The notes under the pieces are model-generated. The model did no database searches. It saw nothing but the letters and a program-made list of their open reading frames with translations, and was not told where the DNA came from. A DNA stretch of 64,000 nt from Paramacrobiotus metropolitanus (lineage: Eukaryota > Tardigrada > Eutardigrada > Parachela > Macrobiotidae): the NCBI RefSeq assembly GCF_019649055.1, contig NW_026570270.1, forward strand, positions 1-64,000, written 5' to 3'. Shown one piece after another: positions 22,439-33,803 of the stretch (positions within the stretch are counted from its first letter, which is position 1; every line of letters begins with the position of its first letter). The position numbers and the translations under genes are program-made.

Positions 22439-22846
22439 ATGTTGCTGCGCGCGGTGTTCATCGTTTGTTTGTTGGCAACAACGGTTGTTTCCGGTAATTC
22501 CCAAAATTATTGTTTTATTCATTTAACCAGACAGAAGTACTGCATGAGTGACGCAACATTTATGTTGTAGTTCTTGCTGTGAGTCCTGCGACAGCTTCGG
22601 AAGGCAAGTCGAAACCAGACAGCGGTAACGGCGGCAAGTCCGTTCCAAAGCACAGAAGCTGCCCACCGGGAAAATGTCGGAAACTGAACTGTAAACCCCA
22701 CGGTAAGAAGAGATTTTAAAAATTACAATGTCTATTTACATTAAATTTGTTTCGCTCAGTTGATGTAACCATAATACGAGAATTTGATTATGTTTTCGTC
22801 TTTTGCAGAGTATCAGTGTACTTGCTCCTGTGTTCCGGTCTCATAA
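22439..22846 (+). CDS. CRP1: small secreted cysteine-rich peptide
   Basis: Exons 22439-22493, 22571-22702, 22809-22846; 225 nt, 74 residues. Exon 1 is a signal peptide (MLLRAVFIVCLLATTVVS). Exon 2 has a Ser/Gly/Lys-rich lead and C-x4-C-x4-C (CPPGK then CRKLN then CKPH). Exon 3 has QCTCSCVPVS with C-x-C-x-C, then stop. Both introns are in phase 1, as in every family member below. The predicted mature peptide is basic with six Cys. Founder-like position at the left end of the array and only loosely similar to CRP2-5. No known family recognised; role unknown (antimicrobial, signalling or structural are all possible). Confidence 0.8.
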
Positions 22847-23150
22847 CCCCAGAAGTTTTTCAACGGAATGGCGGAAACAAGCGGCTGCCATGTGTTCTCA
22901 ATGTTTTGCAGTAGTACAGTAATTTGCCTCTGGGTGAAACGGATTAAGTTTTTTCATCTTGGCTGATAATGAATGAGTGCTTCTCAATGAGCACTGAATG
23001 AGTTACGTAATCCAAGTTATCCATCAGTTCGATATGAAAAAATGTTATTTAGAAATTTGTTTATTTATGAAGAAAATTTAGAAATCAATTAGCCAGTTCG
23101 CGTTTTTCATGGTTAAAACCGATTGCCTTCTAGAAGTACATTAAAATTTA
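22847..23150. other. Short spacer before the MULE-like element
   Basis: About 300 bp, AT-rich, nothing recognised. It ends in the 9-bp target duplication TAAAATTTA at 23142-23150. Confidence 0.5.
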
Positions 23151-23348
23151 GGAAACCGTTATAGGCACCCCCTAAAACCCCCGTTTATTATAGGCACCAC
23201 TTTTCACACCCCGTTAATTATAGGCACCCTTTTTTGAATTAAAAGTTATAATAATATTATGTGAAAGGAATATAATTCACATATTCCAAAAATTTATTCT
23301 ACCATTTTATACAGTTGCTATGACCGTAAAAATAACAGACCATATACA

Positions 23349-23371
23349 ACTATATATATATATATATATAT
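23349..23371. repeat. (TA)n microsatellite
   Basis: Simple TA run inside the MULE-like element. A second one lies at about 24322-24353. Confidence 0.8.
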
Positions 23372-23774
23372 CAAGGAACTAGATCTATAATACAACTACA
23401 AAAAGCTGAGGCATCGAGATCGGAAAAACCAGAACCTAATAAAAAAAACTGTAAACGCCATTAGACTCAGCATGTTCAAAAACTGTGTCACATGCATTTT
23501 ATTTCTTAAAAAAATTATTTAAACCCGTCCCACCGATGCCGGTTTCGGCAGAACTGGCTTCGGTAAAGTTTCAAGGTGACCTTGAGAATAATAGCAATGC
23601 CAGTTGCTTAGAACATTTATTAAAGTGTATGTACTACAATAAATTTGTAGTTATTTTATTTGCAAACATGTTGAATTTTAATCGCGTGATTGCTGTTCAA
23701 ATGTTCAATTTTTAAATGCCTAAAAAATCCGATTCCCTTGATTGAATTAGCCCAGGTTTCGAAGGAAACAAATG

Positions 23775-24185
23775 CCAGTGAACAAAACTGCTAAGGCAGT
23801 GAGTGACCCAACTACCGCCACTGTACAGTGAACAAAACGAAATCACTAGCTGAGTGATGACCGAGCAATAAATCACTACCCTAGGTGAACAAAATCGCTA
23901 GATGAGTCAGTGACTGAGCTACCACCACTGTCCAATGAACAAAACTAGATGAGTAAGTGACTGAGCTACCACCACTGTTCGGTCAACAAAATCGCTGGGT
24001 GAGTGAGTGACCGAGCTACCACCACTGTCCACTGAACAAATCGCTAGATGACACCGTTAGTGAGTGACTGAGCTACCACCACTGTCCACTGAATAAAACT
24101 GCTAGGTGACACCGTTAGTGAGTGACCGAGCTACCATCGCTGTCCAGTGAACAAAGTTGCTAACTGAGTGAGGGACTGAGCTAGA
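23775..24185. repeat. Degenerate tandem repeat, roughly 50-62-bp units
   Basis: About seven or eight units built around GTGAACAAA, GAGTGAGTGACCGAGC and TACCACCACTGTCC, with a variable ACACCGTTA insertion. It occupies what would be the transposase body of the MULE-like element. Confidence 0.7.
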
Positions 24186-24503
24186 TTCCTTGCCTAAGAA
24201 GTTCTACAATAACTGCTAAGGCAGTTAGTGAATTTACTAACGAATTACTGCCAATGGAATGATTTGTTCAAAGCGGCCGTGGATCACAAGAAACGCGGAG
24301 GCGAAGCCGCAGCGGTTTCTTGTATATATATATATATATATATCTATATATAAGAATTTGTATTCTTAAATAGTAATGCAGTTTAAGAACTATTTAAGAA
24401 TTTGTATTCTTAAATAGTAATGGATAATAGTACAGCAATTTTTTCTGGCATCGAGTTAAGGGAAGTGGCCCGGTACATGGTACCAAATTCATGCACATGC
24501 ACG

Positions 24504-25072
24504 AAATCTTTCACTTTCGCGCACTCCCAAACCGTTTTTTCTTTAGTTTTATGACATTCTGTAGTCAAATGATTTGTATACACAGGCCTGAAAACCGTTT
24601 GCGCGCGCAACATCCGGTTCGGGAGTTATGGCTGTAAGAAAATTCCCAATAGTTTAAATGCTTTCAGGTGTACCAAAAGTCTCATTATGGACCGATCTCC
24701 TTCAAATTTTGCATGTAAATGCACATGGCCATGAAGATCGTTTTTACACCGATCCACTGTTCTAGCATGTTTTTCAAATTTTAAAATGAATGAATTTCAA
24801 AAATTTTAAAATTCATTTTAAAATTTGAAAAACATGCTAGAACAGTGGATCGGTGTAAAACGTTCTTCGTGGTTATGCATTTACGTGCAAAATCTGAAAG
24901 AGATCGGTCCATAATGAGACTTTTGGTACCTGAATGCATTTAAACTTTTGAATTTTCTAACAGCCATAACTCGCGAACCGGATGTTGTTTCAGGCCTGTA
25001 TACGAATCATTGACTACAGATTGTCATAAAACTAGAGAAAAACGGTTTTAGAGTGCGCGAAAGTGCGAATTT
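24504..25072. repeat. Long imperfect hairpin, arms about 270-285 bp
   Basis: The left arm (about 24504-24790) is reverse-complementary over nearly its whole length to the right arm (about 24806-25072), with a short AT-rich centre near 24790-24805. It is nested in the MULE-like element and would fold into a long double strand if transcribed. Confidence 0.75.
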
Positions 25073-25130
25073 CCCATAAATACATCAGGCTTTCCAGCCT
25101 ATAATAGGACTGTTAGGTAAATCAGCCAGC

Positions 25131-26025
25131 CTAGAACGAATTAATATCGCGTCTTCTACTGTGACTGACTAGAAGGTCATCTTTCGCGGTAGTCAGCTCA
25201 TTCACTGCCTTCCTTCCAAGCCGTTTAGGACACCGTGTGATTTCCTCAGCCTGTAACGCTTCGGCCAACCATTCCCTTTGCGCTGAGGCTTTCGCGAATA
25301 CAGTGCTCGGCTGCTCGCCGGCGATACTCCAGAGATCTTTCACACGTATTTCGTTTAAATCGTGATTAACCATTCGCTCTTCCGTACGGCCACCTCGGTC
25401 CACTTTTTCCGCTTTGTTGCGGACAATGTCTTGGGCTGTTACAGCTTTGCCAGTCTCTTTAGCAATTTGACGTTGAATTGCCCGTGCAGGAATGAATGAT
25501 TTCCGCATTTGTACTAACTACCTTTTCTGCCTGAACATGGCTTAGGCGACGATTTTCCGGTAGATTTTTCCACCTGTCTGCTGTCAGTGGATGATTATGG
25601 CCCATTTCTCGTTCCAAAATCATCCGTAGGACGTGGCCGCGAATGCTGATTGCCAGCCTGACGCGAGCTGGGCACTGGTTTCGTCGGCTATGAGTAAATT
25701 TCCGAGCGCCAACGCCCTTCTTTTCGTATTCTTTGTGGCGCACGCATTCGTAGAAAATCTTTCTGTACTTAAGGGACGGCTCCAGAGCTTCTCCGTTCTT
25801 GAACTTTTCGGACCGTCGTATTATAAATGTTTGGAACGTTGCTTCCTGATACGTCTTGAAGTCTTTCTCGAGTTCTTCAAATGAAGGGTATTCGTCCTTC
25901 AGGTCAGCGACGCTGTCGAGTGAGGGGAATACTAAATCAGTTAAGGCTTCCGATGGCCCCGATGCCGGAGGGCTGCTTGAACCCGCCATAATATGATATT
26001 TGCCATTGCCGGTATTGAGAACCAA
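25131..26025 (-). pseudogene. MULE-type transposase N-terminal fragment, frameshifted
   Basis: Two overlapping minus-strand reading frames: 26025-25459 (188 codons) and 25508-25131 (125 codons). The first contains a Phe-x-x-Phe start, FIIRRSEKFKNG, then KIFYECVRHKEYE, QCPARVRLAI and GHNHPL, i.e. the C..C..H-x-H pattern of the FAR1/FLYWCH-like DNA-binding region at the start of MULE/ZSWIM-type transposases. The similarity of the second frame (RQIAKETGKAVTAQDI) to the same families suggests that one ancestral frame was split near 25.48-25.51 kb. No DDE core or SWIM finger follows. Non-functional remnant within the MULE-like element. Confidence 0.65.
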
Positions 26026-26268
26026 ATTATTGATTGTATGTATAACGCTATTACACTGACCTTTTGTTAAAAGTAAGTTTTTACGGTCATAGCAACTGCA
26101 TAAAATGATAAAATAAATTTTTGGAATATGTGAATTATATTCCTTTCACATAATACTATTATAACTTTTAATTCAAAAAAGGGTGCCTATAATAAACGGG
26201 GTGTGAAAAGGGGTGCCTATAATAAACGGGGGTTTTAGGGGGTGCCTATAAGGGTACCCTAAAATTTA

Positions 26269-27819
26269 ACTGCAACTACTAGCGTATGGGTTGTGTGGTG
26301 CATTCTATTCGAATTGCTTAATGCTTATATCTATATATTTTTCAGCACATAAGTAATGTGCACAATTGTACATAAATACTAATGGAAAATGATTTATATT
26401 CGTGGCCGAAATGCAGCATGATTAATGTGCAATGCGGAAAACTTTTTTTGTAAAAACCGGTTGCTGCGTTGTCAGTTTCCATGACAAATAGAATCAGATA
26501 AAACTTGCTCACATTAAACGTAAAGTTTACATAAAACATTCCAGAAATTTTAGTCTACTGTAGCCGCTCGCGCAGAATGTACCTGGTACATCGTGTGTGC
26601 AGTTCCAGCGTGTACACAAAAACGTACTTAAATACCACCCATCCGGAAACAAGAAACGGGGAAATTTGTACGAGTCATTCATGTTCGTAAATGCACATCT
26701 AGCCGAGATGTGCATGTGTGCCTGCGTTTGTTCCCTGTATACGCTCTAGCTCCCGTTTCCGGATGGGCTTGTAGCGTACAAAAAAATAACTTTGCCGGAA
26801 TCCAAGATTGTCGACAACTATTTGGAATGTGTCAAATTGTTAATGTTTTTCCCTAACCGCACAGGCGATTATTTTTGGTTTTTTGTCCTCGCATTTTTCG
26901 CACAGTGCATTTGATTTTAGACATCTTTGATCGCACGATTATGTTGCGGCATTTGCGATGGGGATACATGACTGTAGTTTTTCAGAATCATTAGACTTTC
27001 GAATCGCTGCATCTCGGAAAACTAATACATTAACGTCTAATACTGCTTATTTAAAATGTGTTTCGGAACGCTAGAACGCTAGAAGGTTGTGCGTGGGAAA
27101 GATGGAATAATACTGACCGTGAGCAGTAGTCACATAAAGAAAATAAACTGTATGCCAAACAGTATTTCAAAATGACTTAATGACTTCTTTTTTTTAAAAC
27201 TCTATTAATTGTGCACAATATGTATTGAACCTTATAAGATTTTTTAATTAACATTAGGATTTCGATTTGTTTTCGGGGATGCTTCACGATAAATGCACGG
27301 AACCAATACGATGCCATCACCATTTGGCACAAATTAACAAGCCAGAAATAACCATTTGAACAATTTCTGAAATCAGAGAAAACTCAGAAAAGTTAAATTT
27401 GTCAGTCTGGCCATCCGTGGAGTCATGTATTGCGTAATACATGCGCAACAAAGGAGCTTTCGAAACTGTTCTTGTAACCAGTATATGTACATAATAAAAA
27501 AAGCGCTATTGCCGATTACGCAGTACGAGGATTTTCATGTAAGCACAATTATTAAACATGCACGCTTTAATTTGGTTGCAGATTGTAGCGAGCGTATAGC
27601 ACTATGAGTCAATTAAATGGTGTTTTCAAATAAAACGTCAACAAGTCTTGTTTTTCAGCTAACCGCATACATACAGTTCATACATGCAGACAGTAGATTT
27701 AATTGGCGGTTGCATGTTGTAGATTGCCATATAAGTTTGTCTGCTTTGCTGAATTCGACTTGTAGTTCAAATCGCCGAACCGCTTACTTTCGTTTCTGCT
27801 CGTTTGAAACAGTGGCAAA
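26269..27819. other. Spacer between the MULE-like element and CRP2
   Basis: AT-rich, no supported gene. Only the CRP2 TATA-like sequence (27730-27735) is recognised near its right end. Confidence 0.5.
27730..27735 (+). promoter_or_regulatory. TATA-like box of CRP2
   Basis: TATAAG 90 bp upstream of the first CRP2 ATG. CRP3, CRP5, CRP6, CRP7 and CRP9 have a TATA word at 90-116 bp upstream. Confidence 0.4.
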
Positions 27820-28341
27820 ATGAATAATAAAATTATGATTGTCTCTTCCTTTTTGGCTCTCCTCCTAGTGGCGACCTTTGTGACACCGTCAACCGGTAAC
27901 AACGATCCATCGAAATAATTTATTATCTAGACAGGTTTATCAGTGTTTTCTTTGCGGTGTTTTGACAGGAGCGCCGGCTAAGGAGGGCTCTTCACACATT
28001 GCAAAGGCATGTAAGCCGAAGCCGTGTAGAAAGCCTGACTGCGAACCTCCGAGTAAGTGTCAGAAAGCCGTATTACTACGCTTACATATTAAACATAATT
28101 GTGCATCGGCGTATGATAAAAATTAATCCAGTTTGATCTGTGGGAAAAAGTAACAAAGTTAGCAAACTAGGACTCGCATTTTGTACTTCATTCGAACGAT
28201 GCATAAGGTAGAAAAAGTCGAATAGTTTGTTGATCTACCAGTAACGTGCCCGTTTATATTCGTGTGTGTGCTTTTGTAGTGATAGTGCCTCCGTGTGGAT
28301 GTAGCTGTGTTTTGCCAGAAGACCGTGGTAAAAAAGAGTGA
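27820..28341 (+). CDS. CRP2: small secreted cysteine-rich peptide, Lys/Pro-rich subfamily
   Basis: Exons 27820-27895, 27969-28052, 28280-28341; 222 nt, 73 residues from the first ATG. A second in-frame ATG at 27835 gives MIVSSFLALLLVATF..., the same length as its neighbours, so either start is possible. Signal peptide ends PSTG, right at the phase-1 junction. The mature part APAKEGSS... carries C-x4-C-x4-C (CKPKP, CRKPD, CEPP) and then CGCSCVLP. Basic overall. CRP2 to CRP5 share GAP(A/S)(K/E), the Pro-Lys-rich three-Cys exon and CxCxCVLP, so they are recent tandem copies. Function unknown. Confidence 0.85.
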
Positions 28342-30247
28342 CGAATTTTTCGAAACGAATGCCTCCAGGCCAGACAGACTGAAGAGGAAAAAAATGTCTG
28401 GCTCGCACGTTTCATCTTCCTACGGTGCTTGAGGATTTTTTATTGTTTTGTTGTGGAGTAGGTACTCTGTAATCAATCGAGCTTTACATTACAGTTTTCA
28501 GCAGCTACTAACTGTTTAATTTTTGGATTTTTGACCTTTCACGTGAAATTATATAAATAAAGTACGAGTTCCTAATCGTCATCTGCCAACGGCACTTACT
28601 TTTATCAGAAAGCATCGGCTTTCAAAAATAAGTTTACAAAAGCTGTCTAATAAGCATTTATCAGTTCGGTCTAATATCCTAACTGCTTGATCTTTTTCTG
28701 TATGGAAACCAGATAGGTAAACAAGTAAATGTTTGACCTCAGGCAATAGCGTAGTGATCGACAATAACAATGAGTACGCGATCGTATTGATCTTGATGTT
28801 GTTGCTTAGTTAAACATTATATCTAAACCGTTTAATTAATCGCATCTTTTTTATTTGTGTGCATTACGTATTGATGCGAGTGCGAACATTGTACGGGTAA
28901 AATGCGCCTTTCCGTGAACCACAGTACCTTTAAATATTCCACAATCCACATTGGAACCTTAAATGCGCTTGCTGGTGTGCTATTAAAACATCCAGAACTC
29001 TGGAAACTCCGTTGCTACTTCAAGAAAAACGCATTCGTTTCACGTATAGTAACAGGTTAAGAACATCACTCCAACGTAGTATACTGGAGCCGTTTGATAG
29101 TTAAACGTACACAGTTCATTCACGAATACACCTACTCTAGATTTATTCGACGCTCAGTGTAAATCAGGTAGGGTGCCGAAGTCGCCGGCGGCTTCCACAA
29201 TTGGCTGAATTGTAAAATTTCTGCTGGAAGACGGCCAAGCCACAACTGCATTAACGATATCCTGCGACGTGTTCTGGTTTCGGCAGGCATCCCCGCGCGA
29301 ACGGAACCTAGAGGCATGCACTACGAAAACTACACACGCCCAATCACCACTTTTCTCTGGGCCAGCTAGGCCGCCAGAGGGCTGTGTTTAGCGTGGGGTG
29401 TCATCACCGTTGCTCGCTCTTTTTTCACACCAACTGCAGCGTAAAGGCCGGAGCGACAGCCGAGCATGCCGAAGCCGACAGCAAGAAAATACAACTTCCT
29501 GTTGGAACAAATGACGTCGTCCGCTTAGTCTGGGATGGCATCGTGCTGGGGTCTTTCGCAACGGACCCAAGTGAAGAAAAGCATCGAAAGAGAATTAGAA
29601 AATCTTCGTCTCGCTCCGGTCAGTTATGCTTACACTTATAGCTAGGTACAATTACATGTTAACTGAACACTTTCTTGCATTGAAAGGAGATAAGCAAGTT
29701 GAAAAAGTTTGACCTCAGGCATTAGCGTAGCAATCAACAACAATAATATTTTTTATGCAATTACGCGATCGTGCTTTTTATTTTTAATTGGCTAATATTC
29801 TTGTGTGGAAACCAGATTCCGTGAACACAGTATTTTTCAGTTTAGCAATGTAACACTACAATTTGCCCATCCGTATGCTGGCTGGTTTGTTAATAAAAGA
29901 CCCAAAACCCTTCAAGCTTCGCTGCAGCTGCAAGGAAAGAGCACTCGTTCTACGAGTATAATGACATCAGTTCAGGATAGTACAGATGCACTACAGTGCA
30001 ATACTTACCTTTGTTATTGCATACGTACAAACTTTCATTGATAGTGTTTTCAATTAAGCAACAACAAGTTCTGATTTGTCGCCTAAATCCGCGACCACAC
30101 AATTCGACCACACATGATTACTGTTAGATTTATTCGACTGCCGGTGTAAATCGGCATATAAACCTGTCAGTTCCTTGCACTGAAATTTATTTCCAGGTCA
30201 AATTACCAAACTTATTTTGCAAACTTGTTCGCAAAATCTGGTCAATA
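28342..30247. other. Spacer CRP2-CRP3 with a vestigial gene unit
   Basis: The stretch 28733-29100 is repeated at 29710-29990 (TTTGACCTCAGGCA and TTAGCGTAG words in order). At about 29134-29165 there is a promoter-like TAGATTTATTCGACG...GTGTAAATC that matches the CRP3 promoter at 30126-30152, but no peptide exons follow. Instead a GC-richer, coding-like block (about 29160-29640) is found, open in more than one frame and unassigned. Likely a decayed or displaced gene unit. Confidence 0.5.
30157..30162 (+). promoter_or_regulatory. TATA box of CRP3 within a shared promoter block
   Basis: TATAAA, 91 bp upstream of the CRP3 ATG. It follows CGACTGCCGGTGTAAATCGG; the CRP5 promoter has a nearly identical CGACAGCCGGTGCCTATCGG just before its TATATAT. 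Confidence 0.55.
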
Positions 30248-30766
30248 ATGCTCGTCCGAGTCGTTCCTGTATTTGCGATCCTTCTCCTAATGGCTATCTT
30301 CGTGGCACCATCAAACGGTAAGAACGATTTATTTGGTACTTGTTCCGACAAAGTTATCATCACCCTATCTGTGTTTTGTGCGCTTTTATTTTCAGGAGCG
30401 CCATCTAAAGAAAACTCTCCCAACATTGTGAAGGCGCCATGTAAACCGAAACCTTGTGTGAAGCCTCATTGCAAACCCCCAGGTAGCATGCGGCACAGCC
30501 GTACTAAATAGTCAAATTATATAATTATTGTATAATTTTTAGTATCTCGACATATGATAGAAACGTCGATTTCCCTGAGAACGAGTATAGCGAGAATCAT
30601 ACTTGTGTATTTTTGTTATGTAGCACAGCCTAATCCAAAGTGCATAATAATTATTATGACTGTTTTTAATTAAGCAAAAGGGGAATTAATTCGCGCTTTT
30701 GCAGAGGTGTGGCCTGGTCCTTGCAGTTGTAGCTGTGTTCTACCGAAAAACAAAACCACTTCATAA
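30248..30766 (+). CDS. CRP3: small secreted cysteine-rich peptide, Lys/Pro-rich subfamily
   Basis: Exons 30248-30317, 30396-30482, 30705-30766; 219 nt, 72 residues. Signal peptide MLVRVVPVFAILLLMAIFVAP. Mature part begins GAPSKENS and has CKPKPC, VKPHCKPP, then exon 3 with PCSCSCVLPKNKTTS. The Cys pattern is C-x4-C-x4-C then C-x-C-x-C. Rich in Lys and Pro, strongly basic, compatible with but not proof of an antimicrobial or matrix peptide. Exon 2 ends in G rather than the A seen in CRP2, 4 and 5. Confidence 0.87.
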
Positions 30767-33302
30767 TAAAGCGGCTTCCTTCTCTTCTTTTGCGCCTCTC
30801 ATGCAAAGAATGTTTTGATGCCGCCAGTGATGCGGAATAGTTAACCGGGATGTTTGGCATTGCTGATAAAAGCAACAATATGGTTTTCTCAGTTTTATTC
30901 GTTCGTTTGTTAAGACGGTTTACTCGTAACTGTTTATATAAATTTTTCTTCCAAGGTAGTGGATTTACGTAATAAAGCGAATTTGCGAGTATGTGCCAAC
31001 GTCGTATTTTGTTTTCCTTGGCTTTCGTCAATATGTTCGCCAAAACATGCAAAAGGAGCAAACTTTCCTTTAATAAGTATCGTGTCAGAAGTACAAACGT
31101 AGTACTAAATACAAACATTTATAACAGAAACACTTATAACAGAAACACTGCAAAAGGATATAATTCAGACCGTAGCAAACAGTTCACAGTAACAAAATAC
31201 TAGTCAACTGAGTTTTTGGTTGCTTACCAGAATGTAGCCCTAATCGTACCAGTACAACAGTACGAGTATTCAGCTGTCTTGTACGAATAAAGTACTTTAT
31301 TCGTAAAACACAGTTCTATCATATCGGTACAAATCCTGGAATTTCTGGATTTGCACCGATATAACAGAACAAAAATATCACCTGAAGCGCTGCCCGTAGT
31401 ATTTTACTTGTCAGCTAAAGCGTCTAAATTGTTCTGAAGGTTCCGTTCTAACTATAAAGAAATGATTCGTAAGTAGTTTTATGGATACCATTTGCACAGG
31501 ATCTGCACAACGAACTGGACAAAACTGACCTTTTAATTAAAACCGCTTTAAGGGTAAGTTGTTTTTTTAAAGTGATATGCGTCGAAGCGCAAATGAAGCA
31601 AATTGTATAAGTGGTTCTTGTATAATTCCACAGAATAAAGCACCGAAGCGACTTACGTACAGTGATCAAACAGTTATCTTGACCCTAAGCGTTAACACAT
31701 AAAATTTTATGTGTAGTGTGACTGATTTATATGAGTGTAATCTAAAAATCTCCACGTTCTCATTTCATTTCCCTTCACAACTCACTGTTCTGTAACTTCT
31801 TCGCCTATAAAAAATGCAGTCTGTCAGTGTAACGGGATTCCAGTCTAACGCTTCTCACAAACGATCGATCAACCAACCGATGACATTAATTTTCTGCCCC
31901 CAAACCTGTTGCTGTTGTGATTCTGCATTTCCGTTATTCCCGCACCATCATAGCTGATAGCAGTGACGACGAGGTAGACTACTGGGCCGCCGGGAAGGCA
32001 GTCCAGTTGTTGTAGATTTACCTCTACTGTACATTGTAATATGCATCAATTACTTACATACTTAAAAATGTTTGATGTTGCTTGTGAAATAGTTAATCGT
32101 GTTTAATGTTGTTTGTTTGACGTAAGCCAAGACATGGTGCAGGTGCATAATACAGTCATTTTAACTGTTTCTGAATGGTAGGTACAAAGTAGGAAATTCG
32201 ATGTGCAACATTACAAGAAGGCTGTAATATTGTGATGTTGCAGTGACCGCAAACTCAATGAGTCAACGCTGCATAAGAAGTAAAACATCAAGTCCAGATT
32301 CAAAGTTGGAGCTCTCTCTGTCTTTCCTGTAAAAATTTCTGTCGAAATGCGATAGACTGAAAAACTTCAATTCTGGAGCATCAGAACGCCATTCAAAACG
32401 TTTTTCTGCACTAATTGTAAGATTTTTGAACCATGCTGGTAGTCATAAATTTTGCCTCTGTCATATACTACCGCAACAGTATTGAATTTTATGAGCACGC
32501 GCTTTTCGGGCAAGGGAATAAGTTTTATACAAGACGTCTGTAACTATTACAGGAACAAAATTTCAAAAATTCTGATTTATCCGATCCTGCCTTCGTGTGG
32601 ATGACAGAGGTCGCATTTTCACATTGTATCTCCAACGACAGACGCGGAAGCACACTTTGTTCTTGTGAGAATATCTGTGGTTCATGTCCTTCATTGGAAT
32701 CGACACAGCAGTTAATAAAAGGTTATAAAAAAATACGATTATCGATGTAATTAAGTGCTTTTAATTTCGGGAACAACAGAAACACAAAAATGATTTGGCA
32801 GACTATCGCTTTAGTCAAACACTTTGAGTAAGTCAGTAGCTACAAACTTCGACAAGTAAATGCAGCAGAAAGTACATATTTAACAATATTTATCAGGTAA
32901 GTAGCATTTATCTCTTATTTATCTAGCTGCAGTACCTACCAGTCAATAGAAACAATCAATAAGTGCATTTTGCGCTGAAATATGCACTACATAATTACGA
33001 GTTTGTATATGAAATAACATGTTTACACCAAATGTCGCGAGGGCATATCAATCTTATTTGTTAGTAGTGTGTAATTAATGATGTTTTCAAATCGAGTGTC
33101 AACAAGTTTTTGTCTTTTCTGCTCATTCCACTATCCGACAGTTCATTTATGATATTTTCAGCTAGCAAATTTTATCGACGGTAAGCAAACTTCGTAGACC
33201 GGCATATGAACATTTTGCCAGTTGCTAGAAGTGAAATCCACAAGCTTAGAGAGTCAGTATTCAAAAATTAGCTTTCGTTTGTACTTGTTTGAAAGCTGCT
33301 CA
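30767..33302. other. Spacer CRP3-CRP4
   Basis: No supported multi-exon gene. Holds a perfect 24-bp palindrome (31282-31305), a hairpin (31313-31370), and a segment near 31070-31140 repeated at about 34960-35030. A 47-codon frame at 31814-31957 starts beside a TATAAAAAA and ends with a four-Cys run (CPQTCCCCDS); it lacks a signal peptide and exons, so it is not called as a gene. Confidence 0.5.
31282..31370. repeat. Palindrome plus miRNA-sized hairpin
   Basis: 31282-31305 is a perfect 24-bp palindrome (half TACGAATAAAGT). 31313-31370 forms a 24-bp stem with about three mismatches and a 10-base loop: left arm GTTCTATCATATCGGTACAA, right arm complementary. The size fits a short pre-miRNA or a small-element terminus. 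Confidence 0.6.
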
Positions 33303-33803
33303 ATGATGCTCGTCCCTGCACTCGCGCTCTTTCTCCTGGTGGCGACCTTTTCGGCACCGTCAACCGGTAAGAACGCTTTGGATGATGTTTATCCCCATGG
33401 TTTTATCAGCGTCCTTATACGATTTGATTTACAGGAGCGCCTGCTGAAAAGAGTTCTTTAAAAATTATGGAGCCGTGTATGCTGAAGCCGTGTATGCAGC
33501 CTATTTGCAAACCTCCAAGTAAGTGCTACTGGTACGTAGACGCGCTAGTACGTAATATCGGTAATTATGCCAAGCAGCGGAATCCAGCTGTGCGGCGCCA
33601 AAGGGTCCAGGCAACCCATAATGAGCGGAAGCGCAAGTATGATGCGGTCTATTCAAACGTCTAGAGAGTATTCAAATAATCATCATGTTTAGCTTCTAAT
33701 TTGAATTAAAAGGGTTTTATAATTATGCGCGTTTGCAGAGGTGGCAACTCCGTGTTCTTGCGACTGTGTTTTGCCAAAGAATCATTCCGGAAACCATCGG
33801 TAA
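33303..33803 (+). CDS. CRP4: small secreted cysteine-rich peptide, Lys/Pro-rich subfamily
   Basis: Exons 33303-33366, 33435-33518, 33739-33803; 213 nt, 70 residues. Signal MMLVPALALFLLVATFSAPSTG; the first or second Met could start. Exon 2 reads APAEKSS... then C-x4-C-x4-C (CMLKP, CMQPI, CKPP). Exon 3 reads VATPCSCDCVLPKNHSGNHR. Same splice phases and lengths as CRP2 (84-nt middle exon). The spacing and signal peptide are closest to CRP5. Confidence 0.85.

Larger units (their letters stand above)
23151..26259 (-). mobile_element. MULE-like DNA transposon, defective
   Basis: A 3109-bp element with terminal inverted repeats of about 182 bp (23151-23333 and 26078-26259; GGAAACCGTTATAGGCACC against GGGTACCCTTATAGGCACC) and a perfect 9-bp target duplication TAAAATTTA (23142-23150 and 26260-26268). 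Long inverted repeats plus a 9-bp duplication are the signature of Mutator-like elements. The termini carry repeated TATAGGCACC words. Inside, a broken ORF pair on the minus strand resembles the N-terminal zinc-binding region of MULE/ZSWIM3-like transposases. The catalytic core is missing and replaced by tandem repeats (23.77-24.19 kb), TA microsatellites and a long hairpin (24.50-25.07 kb). Confidence 0.8.

Noticed and set aside
30666-31118. 150-codon minus-strand frame overlapping the last exon of CRP3
   Set aside because: It crosses a well-supported plus-strand exon, has low-complexity AT-driven composition and no motif.
31814-31957. 47-codon frame ending in CPQTCCCCDS beside a TATA-like sequence
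   Set aside because: Cys cluster resembles the peptide genes superficially, but there is no signal peptide, no phase-1 exon structure and the TATA word overlaps the start codon.
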